Assembly: GCF_011386835.1 (NCBI RefSeq)
Contig: NC_088791.1
Span: 8,866,998-8,930,997 of the forward strand
Direction: 5' to 3'
Length of the DNA stretch: 64,000 nt
Source: Chrysemys picta bellii
Taxonomy: Eukaryota; Chordata; Testudines; Emydidae
A program made the translations under genes and the position numbers. Below, piece by piece: positions 47,422-56,650 of the stretch; position 1 is the stretch's first letter; the number at the start of each line of letters is the position of its first letter. The notes under the pieces were generated by a model. That model did not search any database. It was not told the origin of the DNA and was given only the letters and a program-made list of their open reading frames with translations.

Positions 47422-47568
47422 CAGTGGTTCCCATTGGCCTGGAGCAGCGAACCACGGCCACTGGGAGCTGCGATCAGCCGAACCTGCGGATGCGGCAGGT
47501 AAACAAACCGGCCTGGCCCGCCACGGGCTTTCCCTGCACAAGCAGCGGAACAAGTTTGGGAACTACTG
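47422..47568. mobile_element. hAT MITE, left arm deleted
   Basis: A 147-bp element starting CAGTGGTTCCCA and ending TGGGAACTACTG (reverse complement CAGTAGTTCCCA). It is flanked by CTTTATGT (47414-47421) and CTTTATGC (47569-47576), an 8-bp duplication with one change. The core GATCAGCCGAACCTGCGGATG and GCGGCAGGTAAACAAACCGG matches the right half of the element inside CR1 at 14365-14675. The left half of the palindrome is missing. Confidence 0.85.
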
Positions 47569-47576
47569 CTTTATGC

Positions 47577-48255
47577 AAAACCTACAAATGCATCTAAACA
47601 CACTTCGGGTCTTTGGGGGGAGGGTTTCCCTAAAGAATGAAAAAATCAGAGCAAAGAACAAAAATGTATTTTACCAAAGAAAAAAATAATTAAAAGGTAA
47701 AAAAAACAGGCCATTCTTCCAACATACGCTGTACCAAAGCACAGCTTGTGTAATAAATGTCTTGGTCCCTAAAACATGTTAAATAAACGGAGTTCATCTG
47801 TGTATAAATTCGGGTTACTGAAAACAAGAGAAACGTAAAATAAAAACATGTAGCATGTTAAACGATTTGAGAAGTTTAAGAATGCATCCCACAGACTAGA
47901 GACACCAGAATAATCAGTGCACAGTGAAGAAACCTCTGGGTTTTGGAAGAAGAAAAGACAGTGTGTGTTATAAATAACTGACTGGTCAGCCACACTTCAA
48001 CCGACTATATCTGGACAACTGAGTATGCAATTGACCACAGAGACATTATAAAGACCACTAGCCTGGCCAGGTATAACTGTTATTTAAACTGTACATTATT
48101 AAGCAAAGTGAGTTCATGCATATACCTGTAGTTTTAAATCTCTCTCATTGGGATATGTCTATTTTTTTTTTTTTGAGTAACAGTCTATGTATCCTTGTAT
48201 GCTTCTTTGTTAATGACTATAATAGCATCTTATCAGGAAGGATATGATTTAGTCC
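47577..48255. other. Unique DNA, no gene recognised
   Basis: No gene was recognised. An 11-T run sits at 48163-48174. Confidence 0.4.
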
Positions 48256-49847
48256 TGGAGGTCAGCGCCGCTCTGCTCCCAGACCAGCTCCACCCCACAA
48301 CCCCATTCAGCCTCCAGTCCTGCTGTGCCTACAGGCAGAGCGCCGCCAGGGCCGGCTTTAGGCCGATTCCACTGAATTGGGCCCCGCACCTAAGAGGGCC
48401 CCGCGCAGATCGGGCAGCGTCCCTGCCTGAAGCAAAGCTCTGAGGCTCTCCCGGAAGCAGCAGCTATTGCTGCTAGGCAACCAGAGACGCTGGCCCGCAG
48501 AGGTCTAGGGCTGAGGCAGAGGCAGCGGGGGCTGTTGCAGGTCAGGAGGGGGGAGGGAGGGAGAAGGCACACCTGCTTTGCAGCCTTCCCATCCCCTCCC
48601 CCTGGCACTCACCTGGAGGAGATGCCGAGGGGGCTTCCGGTCTGGTGGGAGACAGGAATCTCTGCAGTGGACCTCACTCACCTGAGCAGCTGCTGGGGCT
48701 TCGGTCAGTGAGTGTTTGACTTTGTGATTCCCCCTAGGTGTGTAATATTGGGTTGGTTTTGTGGTTTTCGGTGGTGTTGCTGTTTGAGGGTGAGTTTGTG
48801 CCTGCCTGGGTCTGTTTCAAAACTAAACTCGGGATCATGTAACCCAGGAAGAAAGCCCCGAGCCGGTGCTTAGTGCTGTGAATTCCAGGTGAGAGAGGAG
48901 GGTGGGGGTTTGGACGAGGAAATCAAATACATCAAGAGGGGAGAATGCGAAAGGTCTGCAACACGGCAGGCTGAGACTTTTATCTCTCCCCTCCCCGAGA
49001 GAGGGAAAACTGAGGCACGGAGTGATCTGAATCCCCTCCCCAAATTATTTTGCAAAGGAGAGGGACGGGGGCTCCTATCCAAACCAGTTTCCTTCCCATC
49101 AATTCTGCTTCCCCTGCTGCAAGACCGCTGTAGGGGCTGAATATTTCCATTAAACTCTGGCTCCTTCGTTTGCCCTGCAACAATAAAATAGACCGGCTTT
49201 CGGGGGGGGGGGGGGAATAGCCCCTCCCCCAAGCTGTGTGGACATTAAGGTTTTTTTTTTTGGAGGGGGGGCACAATAATATTCCGGATCAATCAAACGC
49301 CCAGCTCAGCTTTCTAGCCATCCAGCAGCTCTAGGACAGGGAAGGAAGGTGCTCTTGGTGCAGAGCGGTCACAAAACAGGGGTGAATTTAGCGGGGGGGG
49401 GGGGGGGTGTGTGACGTTATTGACATAAACTGGGACCGTATAGATCATTGTTGCAACCAAGGTCCTGTAGTGGCACCCAAATCTTGTATAAAGGGGGTCA
49501 AATGGGGTGTCTAGGACAAGGTTATGGTTTACTGGTTATGATTATGCTGTCTAGATGTGTGTATCAGTTTTGTAGTTGAAGTTATGAATATTGGCTCTAT
49601 ACTGTCTGTATGGCAAACTTATGCTATGCTTCTGGGTGACATCCCAGACAAGCTGAGATTAGCTCTGCCTAGCCTGCTTGATGGCCCATTAAGGACCATC
49701 AGCTATACAATGGACCCATTGAGAGAAGGCAGATACGCCTTGTACCTCAGCAAAGTATGCAGGGACTGGCCCATGTGACTCCAGACTCCATGTTGCTGTA
49801 ATCTTCCACAGTAAGAACAAAGAGGTGATCTTACACCTGGAAAAGAC

Positions 49848-49854
49848 TATATAA
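49848..49854 (+). promoter_or_regulatory. TATA box of the 5' LTR
   Basis: TATATAA in the context AAGACTATATAAGGCTGATG is the likely core promoter for the element's genomic RNA. The same sequence occurs at 55246-55252 in the 3' LTR, where it could drive flanking DNA. Confidence 0.7.
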
Positions 49855-50104
49855 GGCTGATGCCTGATCTCCATCTGGTCTTCAATCCTGCTTCTTACCT
49901 CTGGAGGAACTTTGCTACAAGCTGAAGCTTTGAACAAAGGACTGAGGACCCATCCCAGCGGGGGATGTATTCCAGAGACTTGATTTGAACCTGCAGTTTA
50001 TTCCATCGCTGCTGCAAGCCTGAACCAAGAACTTTGCCATTACTGTATGTAATTGATTCCATTTAACCAATTCTAACTCTCATCTCTATCTTTTTCCTTT
50101 TATG

Positions 50105-50110
50105 AATAAA
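50105..50110 (+). terminator. AATAAA signal in the 5' LTR
   Basis: AATAAA followed by a T-rich/GT-containing stretch. The corresponding signal at 55503-55508 in the 3' LTR would end the RNA. Confidence 0.65.
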
Positions 50111-50490
50111 CCTTTAGATTTTAGATTCTAAAGGATTGGCAACAGCGTGATTTGTGGGTAAGATCTGATTTGTATATTGACCTGGGTCTGGGGCTTGGTC
50201 CTTTGGGATCAGGAGAACCTTTTTCTTTTACTGGGGTATTGGTTTTCATAACCATTTGTCCCCATAACGAGTGGTACTGGTGGTAATACTGGGAAACTGG
50301 AGTATCTAAGGAGATTGCTTGTGAGACTTGCAGTTAGCCAGTGGGGTGAGACTGGAGTCCTCTTAGTCTGGCTGGTGGTTTGCCTTAGAGGTGGAAAAAA
50401 CCCCAGCCTTGGGCTGTAACTGCCCTATTTGAGCAATTTGTCCTGAGTTGGCACTCTCAGTTGGGTTCCGCCAGAACCGCATTGTCACAG

Positions 50491-50501
50491 TGGCGTAGTC
50501 G
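50491..50501 (+). other. Primer-binding site, tRNA-Ser type
   Basis: TGGCGTAGTCG starts one base after the LTR. It is the reverse complement of the CGACTACGCCA 3' end (with CCA) of a vertebrate serine tRNA. It would prime minus-strand synthesis by a reverse transcriptase supplied in trans. Confidence 0.75.
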
Positions 50502-50607
50502 TGCTTGGATCCACAGAACCAGGTCAATTAAGCTTTGGGTCAGAACCCCACGCTATCCAAATTTGAATTTTGGGATTGAGAGTTTTGTTGGTTAAAGAGC
50601 TGCTGCA

Positions 50608-53600
50608 ATGGCTGAGCAAAGAGCATATGAGGGACTTGGGAAAAAAGCCCTGGAAAATTTGTGTTCAGAAAAGAGGATAAGCTTTAGAAAGAAAGCTACA
50701 AAGGAAGAATTGAGAAATCTGCTAATAGCCAGTGATCAGGGGGCAAGAGCACAGCCCTTACCTGAGGCTGCAGAAGATGCAGAAAAAATTAGGATGCAAA
50801 GGGTGACAAGTCAACTGCAATTTGAGCATGAACAGAAGCTGGCAGATCTTCGATTGCTGGAGAAGCACAAAATAGCAGAGTTAGAAAGAGAGAGAGAGAA
50901 AGAGGCTGCTGAGAGAGAGAAAGAGGCTGCTGAGAGAGAGAAAGAGGCTGATCAAAGAAAGAAGGAGGCTGAAGAGAGAGCCCGTAAGGGGCGTCTAGAG
51001 CTGCTCGCTGCTGAGCAGGAGACTCACAGGATGGAACAGGAGACTCACAAGATGGAACAGGAGACGGCCAGACTTCAGCTCCAAGTAATGGAAGAGCGGA
51101 GAAAGTCATCCCCACCTGGTACTCCACTTCCCCCCCGCCATGAGAAAAACTGGGAAAGGATGTGTCCCATTTACAATGATACTGAGGATATAGAGGAGTT
51201 TTTGTCTACCTTTGAACGCCTCTGCAATCTGTACCAGATCCCTGAGGGTCAGCGAATGCCTGTCCTGCTAACCAGACTGACTGGAAAAGCCAGGGAGGTG
51301 TTTAATGACTTGGGGGAACAAGAAGCGTTAAATTATGAGCGGTTTAAGGATTCTGTGTTAAGGCGATTCAAGGTTACTCCTGAATCTTACAGAGTTAAGT
51401 TTAGAGAGTTTAAAATGCCTAAGGATTGTACTTTTGTAGAATGTGCTCATAAGCTGATGGGTTTTGTTAAAAAGTGGGTTATGGGAGCCAAGGTTCATGG
51501 GAGTTTTGAAAAACTGCTGGATTTAATAACTTTGGAACAGTTCTTAGACATTGTGCCTGACAATGTGAGAGCAGCTGTGTGTGACAGGGACCCTGAGTCA
51601 GTCCTACGGGCAGCAGAGATTGCCGATGCCCATACCCAAAACAGGGCTCGAGAAGGGTGTAAAACCCCGGGGAAAACTGATCACCAGTCTCCCCAGTTCA
51701 AGAGGAGGGAAGGATTTAAAAATAAACCTGACTCTTCTAAAGGAGTTCAAGGGGGCCCGGAGGGTAGGAACTCGCATCCCCAGCAGGTTACATGCTATCG
51801 TTGTGGTATGCTGGGCCACATGAGACCAGACTGCCCGACACTGAAGGGCAGCCCAAAACCAGCAACCCCAAATGCCACGGCCAATGCTAACCCTGTTGTT
51901 GTAAACTCACAGGCAAGCCACACAGAGCCCAGCATTGGTGCCCTGTGTGCAAATGCTGTTTCTGTTGTCTCTGAAGGATTTGACCTTAAAACTCACATTA
52001 AAGCTAAATATGGGGGAAATAATGCAGAGTTTATTAGCAGTGCAGAAGTGAATGGAGTGAGGTGTATGGCATGGAGGGACACCGCAGCAGATATTACTCT
52101 GGTTAAAGCAAGTCTTGTCAGGAAGGAAGATTATTTGCCAGGCGAAGATATAACTGTTGTAGCCTTATCTAAGTATTTTGTCAGGGTGCCTTTGGCTAAA
52201 ATCCACCTGAAATGGAAGGGATTGGAGGGCACCATGGTTGTGGGAGTAAAAGACATAATCCCTAAGGATATTATGATTGGAAATGATATTAAAGCTATGG
52301 TCAGTCAAGTTAATACAAACCAGGCACAAGAGAGGATTGATCCTAAGGTTGTGCCTATGGAGGGTTTCTCCAAAAGTTTGTCTTTGGAAAGTAGCTGTTT
52401 GGCTGTGAATGAAGTTTCTGAATGTCTATCTAATGTCTCAGAAGTAAATCTGGAATTAGATCAAGCGAAGGGAGAGGAGAACAAGGAGATTTTGGATGAG
52501 CCTAGGCAGTCTTGTGAGCTGATGGCTTTATCTAGTCAGCAGTTTGGGAAGGCAAGGAGAGTGGAAGATGAGTGCCCCTATACCTTATCTGTTTCCTGTG
52601 CGAAGAACAGTGACAGTGAAGGAAATGTGCCTGTGTCTGTCAGGGGTGTTGACTTGCCTATGGAGGAAGCTACCCCAGTCTCCAAGCAGTTGTCTGTGAA
52701 CAGCCCGGTGTGCTGGGACAAGGGAAATGAAATCCCAAACAGTATGTCTAGTAAAGGAAAATGCGTCTCCAACTCTTTTTTGTCTGTGGAGCAGACAGAA
52801 GGTGCCTTTCGGCCTGTGATGGTTGAGAGTAATTTAGTTGTCTCAGAGTTGGTTCTGGATTCAACCAAAGCCCAGGAAGGGAATGGTCCTAAGTTTGCAT
52901 CTGCTGGGGAGAATGGCCCCGTAACTAGGTTGCATCCAGTTAGTGGCTTAGCAAAATCCCAGAGACCAAACAGTTCTGGTGCTTGTATTTTGCCTGTTGC
53001 TCATGTGTGGTTGGAGAAGGGTGTAACAACTCTGTCTGATCAGGGTGATACCCTAGCCAGGGCACAAGGAGAGCAGAAAGGTAATTTGGTTGTGTTACCT
53101 ACGGACAGTTTAACAACTTGTAGCAAAAAGGAAAAAATTCCTAAGCTTGTGTGTGGCAAAGAGAAGGGAAGTATTTCTAACCTTTTATCTAGGAAGTCTA
53201 TGGGTTCGCCTGAAAGGGGATTGTGTAGAGATCTGCCTGATGGGCCAAAGGTGATCCTGAATGTAAGTAAGACCCAGACAGAGTCTGTTGTTGCTCAGGA
53301 AAGTGTGCCTTTAGAGCAAGCCCTAGGTGAAGAGGGTAAGGGCAGAATTTCTGTGAGGGGTGAATTGCTGCTTAGAAAAGCTCCTGGAGAAAGGAATCCT
53401 CATGGTACTCGGTGCAAGCAGTTCCCTGCAATTGAAGGGTGTGAGAGTGATTTAATCAAGGAAGTTTCAGTTCCTAGCAGCCAAAAATTGTCTGTTGTGA
53501 AGGGATCCACTAACTTTCCTTGTAAAAGATCCAGTGTGGGTAGCTTTGAGAAGGTCTCAGAGGAAGTAAAAGTTGTTAAGGGATTGAGGCATCCCTATAA

Positions 53601-54912
53601 CCAAGTGGCTGTGTGGGGCCAACTTGTTGGGGAGACAATGGTGTTGGAACAGGAATGTCTCCTTTCTGATTCTTTAAATGAGCAGTTTGTGCTTCAGGGT
53701 TTGAGGACAGATTTGGTTACTGATGTGTCAGAGCAGAGCAGTTTTATGGCTAAATGCTTGAGGATGCGGGGGAGAGGAAGCAAACTCTCACCCGCAGACT
53801 TTTTGGATTTGTGTGGTATCTCTTTAAGACAGAGTCCAGCCTTGGAGATGATAGCAGTTACGAATATGAAAACTGGTGGACTGGCTCTGGTCTGGGGTAG
53901 TGCAAATTACTTGCCTGGCTGGGAAAGGAAGGACTTGCTAATAGCTGTTAGCACAGAGGGCCCACCCCATCAGCCAGTGAATTCTGTTAAGCAAGAGAAA
54001 TCAGGGTTTGATCCTGCAGGACAAGGAGGAAAGAGAAAACTGAATTTTGCAAAGGGAAGCCACAGGTTAACCCTAAAATGCCCAAACTCCAATGGTATTG
54101 AGCCAAAGGGGTGGCATGACAAACATGACTGTAGATGGACACTTGCAATGAACTTGTTGTTATTGCTAAATTTTGTAATTAATGTGTTGCTATTGCCACA
54201 AACGGTAAAAATATACAATGTGCCTAATCTTTTGGAGAATTCATTGAACATGTTAAAAGGAATACATGAAAACACACGTTATGTTAAAAGGCCTTGTTAC
54301 ACTGGGGTTTCACAGGCAATGCATATAAACAATATGGGAACTTTTCACAGGGGAGAGGACATTCCAGACCTAATGTGCTGTATGAAAAGGAAGACTGAGG
54401 CACACTACCATATTGCTTTCATGGCTAAATGCCAAGATTCCTGGACTATGAAGAACATTAATATCTGCATTTATTCGATGTTAATTGGGTTCCAAACATT
54501 GGCCCGAGCTTGTATGGATAAAGTAGCAGTTTTCTTTAGCTCTTGGCAAGATCACATGGCACATACAGGAACCATGCTGCCAGAGCAGATCCAATCCACT
54601 ATTGTTCTAACTAAGTGTTACCTTGAGTTTGTAAAGAGGTTCAATCATGTTATTGAACATGACTTTGATGAACCATTTCTGTTATACACTGGTATGGCTT
54701 CTAACCCAATACTAGCTGTAGTGAGACAGAACCCAGGATGGGGAGCTCTTGGGATGCAGTCAGTGATGTTTGTGTCATCCCTTCCTGCATCAATTTTGCG
54801 TTGGGGGTGTGACGTTATTGACATAAACTGGGACCGTATAGATCATTGTTGCAACCAAGGTCCTGTAGTGGCACCCAAATCTTGTATAAAGGGGGTCAAA
54901 TGGGGTGTCTAG
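50608..54912 (+). CDS. Gag-protease polyprotein of a pol-less LTR retrotransposon
   Basis: A 1434-codon frame without a stop, starting at the first ATG after the primer site (context GCTGCAATGG). Residues about 8-42 resemble a SAP-like helical module. Residues 58-166 are a long charged coiled coil with three 7-residue repeats (EREKEAA). Residues 182-350 form a capsid whose C-terminal half (258-341, PESYRVKFREF to LITLEQFLDIVPDNV) is SCAN-like. C396, C399, H404 and C409 make a CCHC zinc knuckle. Residues 470-565 are an aspartyl protease with active site D491-T492-A493-A494 (the family normally has DTGA or DSGA) and the flap-partner block IMIGNDI (555-561). Residues about 570-1170 are a long Ser/Glu/Val-rich region I do not recognise. 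1179-1196 is a hydrophobic, membrane-like stretch. About 200 further residues include several cysteines. The last 34 codons lie in the 3' LTR. No YxDD, RNase H or integrase motif is present. The particle proteins could act in cis or trans with pol from a relative. Confidence 0.88.
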   Translation: MAEQRAYEGLGKKALENLCSEKRISFRKKATKEELRNLLIASDQGARAQPLPEAAEDAEKIRMQRVTSQLQFEHEQKLADLRLLEKHKIAELEREREKEAAEREKEAAEREKEADQRKKEAEERARKGRLELLAAEQETHRMEQETHKMEQETARLQLQVMEERRKSSPPGTPLPPRHEKNWERMCPIYNDTEDIEEFLSTFERLCNLYQIPEGQRMPVLLTRLTGKAREVFNDLGEQEALNYERFKDSVLRRFKVTPESYRVKFREFKMPKDCTFVECAHKLMGFVKKWVMGAKVHGSFEKLLDLITLEQFLDIVPDNVRAAVCDRDPESVLRAAEIADAHTQNRAREGCKTPGKTDHQSPQFKRREGFKNKPDSSKGVQGGPEGRNSHPQQVTCYRCGMLGHMRPDCPTLKGSPKPATPNATANANPVVVNSQASHTEPSIGALCANAVSVVSEGFDLKTHIKAKYGGNNAEFISSAEVNGVRCMAWRDTAADITLVKASLVRKEDYLPGEDITVVALSKYFVRVPLAKIHLKWKGLEGTMVVGVKDIIPKDIMIGNDIKAMVSQVNTNQAQERIDPKVVPMEGFSKSLSLESSCLAVNEVSECLSNVSEVNLELDQAKGEENKEILDEPRQSCELMALSSQQFGKARRVEDECPYTLSVSCAKNSDSEGNVPVSVRGVDLPMEEATPVSKQLSVNSPVCWDKGNEIPNSMSSKGKCVSNSFLSVEQTEGAFRPVMVESNLVVSELVLDSTKAQEGNGPKFASAGENGPVTRLHPVSGLAKSQRPNSSGACILPVAHVWLEKGVTTLSDQGDTLARAQGEQKGNLVVLPTDSLTTCSKKEKIPKLVCGKEKGSISNLLSRKSMGSPERGLCRDLPDGPKVILNVSKTQTESVVAQESVPLEQALGEEGKGRISVRGELLLRKAPGERNPHGTRCKQFPAIEGCESDLIKEVSVPSSQKLSVVKGSTNFPCKRSSVGSFEKVSEEVKVVKGLRHPYNQVAVWGQLVGETMVLEQECLLSDSLNEQFVLQGLRTDLVTDVSEQSSFMAKCLRMRGRGSKLSPADFLDLCGISLRQSPALEMIAVTNMKTGGLALVWGSANYLPGWERKDLLIAVSTEGPPHQPVNSVKQEKSGFDPAGQGGKRKLNFAKGSHRLTLKCPNSNGIEPKGWHDKHDCRWTLAMNLLLLLNFVINVLLLPQTVKIYNVPNLLENSLNMLKGIHENTRYVKRPCYTGVSQAMHINNMGTFHRGEDIPDLMCCMKRKTEAHYHIAFMAKCQDSWTMKNINICIYSMLIGFQTLARACMDKVAVFFSSWQDHMAHTGTMLPEQIQSTIVLTKCYLEFVKRFNHVIEHDFDEPFLLYTGMASNPILAVVRQNPGWGALGMQSVMFVSSLPASILRWGCDVIDINWDRIDHCCNQGPVVAPKSCIKGVKWGV
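50890..50952 (+). repeat. 21-bp in-frame tandem repeat in the coiled coil
   Basis: Three units of GAGAGAGAGAAAGAGGCTGC (21 bp each with the final base) start at 50890, 50911 and 50932. They code for a 7-residue heptad-length repeat, which keeps coiled-coil phase when copy number changes. Confidence 0.9.
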
Positions 54913-55887
54913 GACAAGGTTATGGTTTACTGGTTATGATTATGCTGTCTAGATGTGTGTATCAGTTTTGTAGTTGAAGTTATGAATATTGGCTCTATAC
55001 TGTCTGTATGGCAAACTTATGCTATGCTTCTGGGTGACATCCCAGACAAGCTGAGATTAGCTCTGCCTAGCCTGCTTGATGGCCCATTAAGGACCATCAG
55101 CTATACAATGGACCCATTGAGAGAAGGCAGATACGCCTTGTACCTCAGCAAAGTATGCAGGGACTGGCCCATGTGACTCCAGACTCCATGTTGCTGTAAT
55201 CTTCCACAGTAAGAACAAAGAGGTGATCTTACACCTGGAAAAGACTATATAAGGCTGATGCCTGATCTCCATCTGGTCTTCAATCCTGCTTCTTACCTCT
55301 GGAGGAACTTTGCTACAAGCTGAAGCTTTGAACAAAGGACTGAGGACCCATCCCAGCGGGGGATGTATTCCAGAGACTTGATTTGAACCTGCAGTTTATT
55401 CCATCGCTGCTGCAAGCCTGAACCAAGAACTTTGCCATTACTGTATGTAATTGATTCCATTTAACCAATTCTAACTCTCATCTCTATCTTTTTCCTTTTA
55501 TGAATAAACCTTTAGATTTTAGATTCTAAAGGATTGGCAACAGCGTGATTTGTGGGTAAGATCTGATTTGTATATTGACCTGGGTCTGGGGCTTGGTCCT
55601 TTGGGATCAGGAGAACCTTTTTCTTTTACTGGGGTATTGGTTTTCATAACCATTTGTCCCCATAACGAGTGGTACTGGTGGTAATACTGGGAAACTGGAG
55701 TATCTAAGGAGATTGCTTGTGAGACTTGCAGTTAGCCAGTGGGGTGAGACTGGAGTCCTCTTAGTCTGGCTGGTGGTTTGCCTTAGAGGTGGAAAAAACC
55801 CCAGCCTTGGGCTGTAACTGCCCTATTTGAGCAATTTGTCCTGAGTTGGCACTCTCAGTTGGGTTCCGCCAGAACCGCATTGTCACA
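54808..55887 (+). repeat. 3' LTR (1080 bp)
   Basis: Offset exactly 5398 bp from the 5' LTR and identical to it by eye, including the TATA-like box (55246-55252) and AATAAA (55503-55508). A short G-rich run TTGGGGG (54801-54807) directly upstream is the only polypurine-tract candidate and is weak. Confidence 0.95.
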
Positions 55888-56329
55888 GGGGGGGAGGGGA
55901 GTCCAGTTGAAATCCTGCCCGATGCAGCCACACAGAATCGCTGGCGGCGCTAGGAGAGGCCAGGAGTGGAAGCAGGTGGCCTGGGGGTGGGGGGCCATTT
56001 GCCCTCAGTCCTGCGCTCTGGGATGGACTAGGCTGGGTGGTGGGTTCAGTCTAGTCTTCCAGCCTGTTGCTCTCGCTGGGGTTTGTGGTTTTTATGTGGC
56101 TCTACCAAAAAGATCAAACAAGCCCAGTAGAAAAGGGGGGGTGAGAGAGGCGGGAAGGAGTTTGTAAGGGGTTAAAGTGACCCATCAACGAAAGAGTAAA
56201 ACCAGAGTTTGACTGGGTTTCCCCCCAGCCACCACTCCTGCAAACACCGGGCAAGGGGCAGCCCCATCCCCCACCGAGGCTATGGTGAGGGGCAGCAGGG
56301 GAGGAAGGAAGCCACATGTGATGGCAGTC

Positions 56330-56650
56330 CCCTGCCCCCCCAGCACCCACCACCCCCTCTCCAGCCCCCAAACTCTGTCCCATAGCCTGCACCCACCCCT
56401 CCGCACTCCCTCCCAGAGCCTGCACCCCTCCACCCATCCTGCACCCTACCCCGTGCCCCAGCCCTGAGCCTGCACCCAGCACCCAAACTGCGTCCCAGAG
56501 CCTGGATCCCCAAACCCTTCCCCCACGCCCCCTCCTGCCCCCAAACTCCCTCCCAGAGCCTGCACCCCTTCACCCATCCTGCACCCCCACCCCATGCCCC
56601 AGCCTGCACCCAGCACCCAAACTCCGTCCCACTCAGCCCTGGGCAAAGCT
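56330..56650 (+). repeat. C-rich minisatellite-like array
   Basis: Irregular repeats of CCCAGAGCCTGCACCC, CACCCATCCTGCACCC and CCCAAACTCCGTCCCA fill this part of the hAT-like host element. Stop-poor frames of 122-149 codons on the reverse strand come from the repeat. Confidence 0.8.

Larger units (their letters stand above)
49410..50489 (+). repeat. 5' LTR (1080 bp)
   Basis: Begins TGTGAC and ends GTCACA, a 6-bp inverted terminal repeat. It contains a TATA-like box TATATAA (49848-49854) and an AATAAA signal (50105-50110) 251 bp downstream, giving a plausible U3-R-U5 order. An open frame of 73 codons in U3 (49557-49778) is repeated identically in the 3' LTR and is probably incidental. Confidence 0.95.
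49410..55887 (+). mobile_element. Complete young LTR retrotransposon lacking pol (Gmr1-like Ty3/gypsy Gag)
   Basis: A 6478-bp element: 5' LTR 49410-50489, tRNA-Ser primer site, a single 1434-codon frame 50608-54912, and 3' LTR 54808-55887. Both LTRs start TGTGACGTTATTG and end GCATTGTCACA. Compared line by line they are identical over 1080 bp, which points to a very recent insertion. The integration site is a poly-G tract, so the target duplication (GGGTG against GGGGG) is not clear. There is no reverse transcriptase, RNase H or integrase in any frame. The SCAN-like capsid links it to the Gmr1-like group of Ty3/gypsy elements, from which vertebrate SCAN domains are thought to derive. It presumably depends on a related autonomous element. 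Confidence 0.93.

Noticed and set aside
49557..49778. 73-codon frame in each LTR, identical in both copies
   Set aside because: It lies in U3, upstream of the TATA-like box; identity follows from LTR identity and there is no evidence of expression.
54140..54200. Hydrophobic segment considered as proof of an envelope gene in the retrotransposon
   Set aside because: One hydrophobic stretch in the same frame as Gag is not enough; no signal peptide, cleavage site or fusion motif was recognised.
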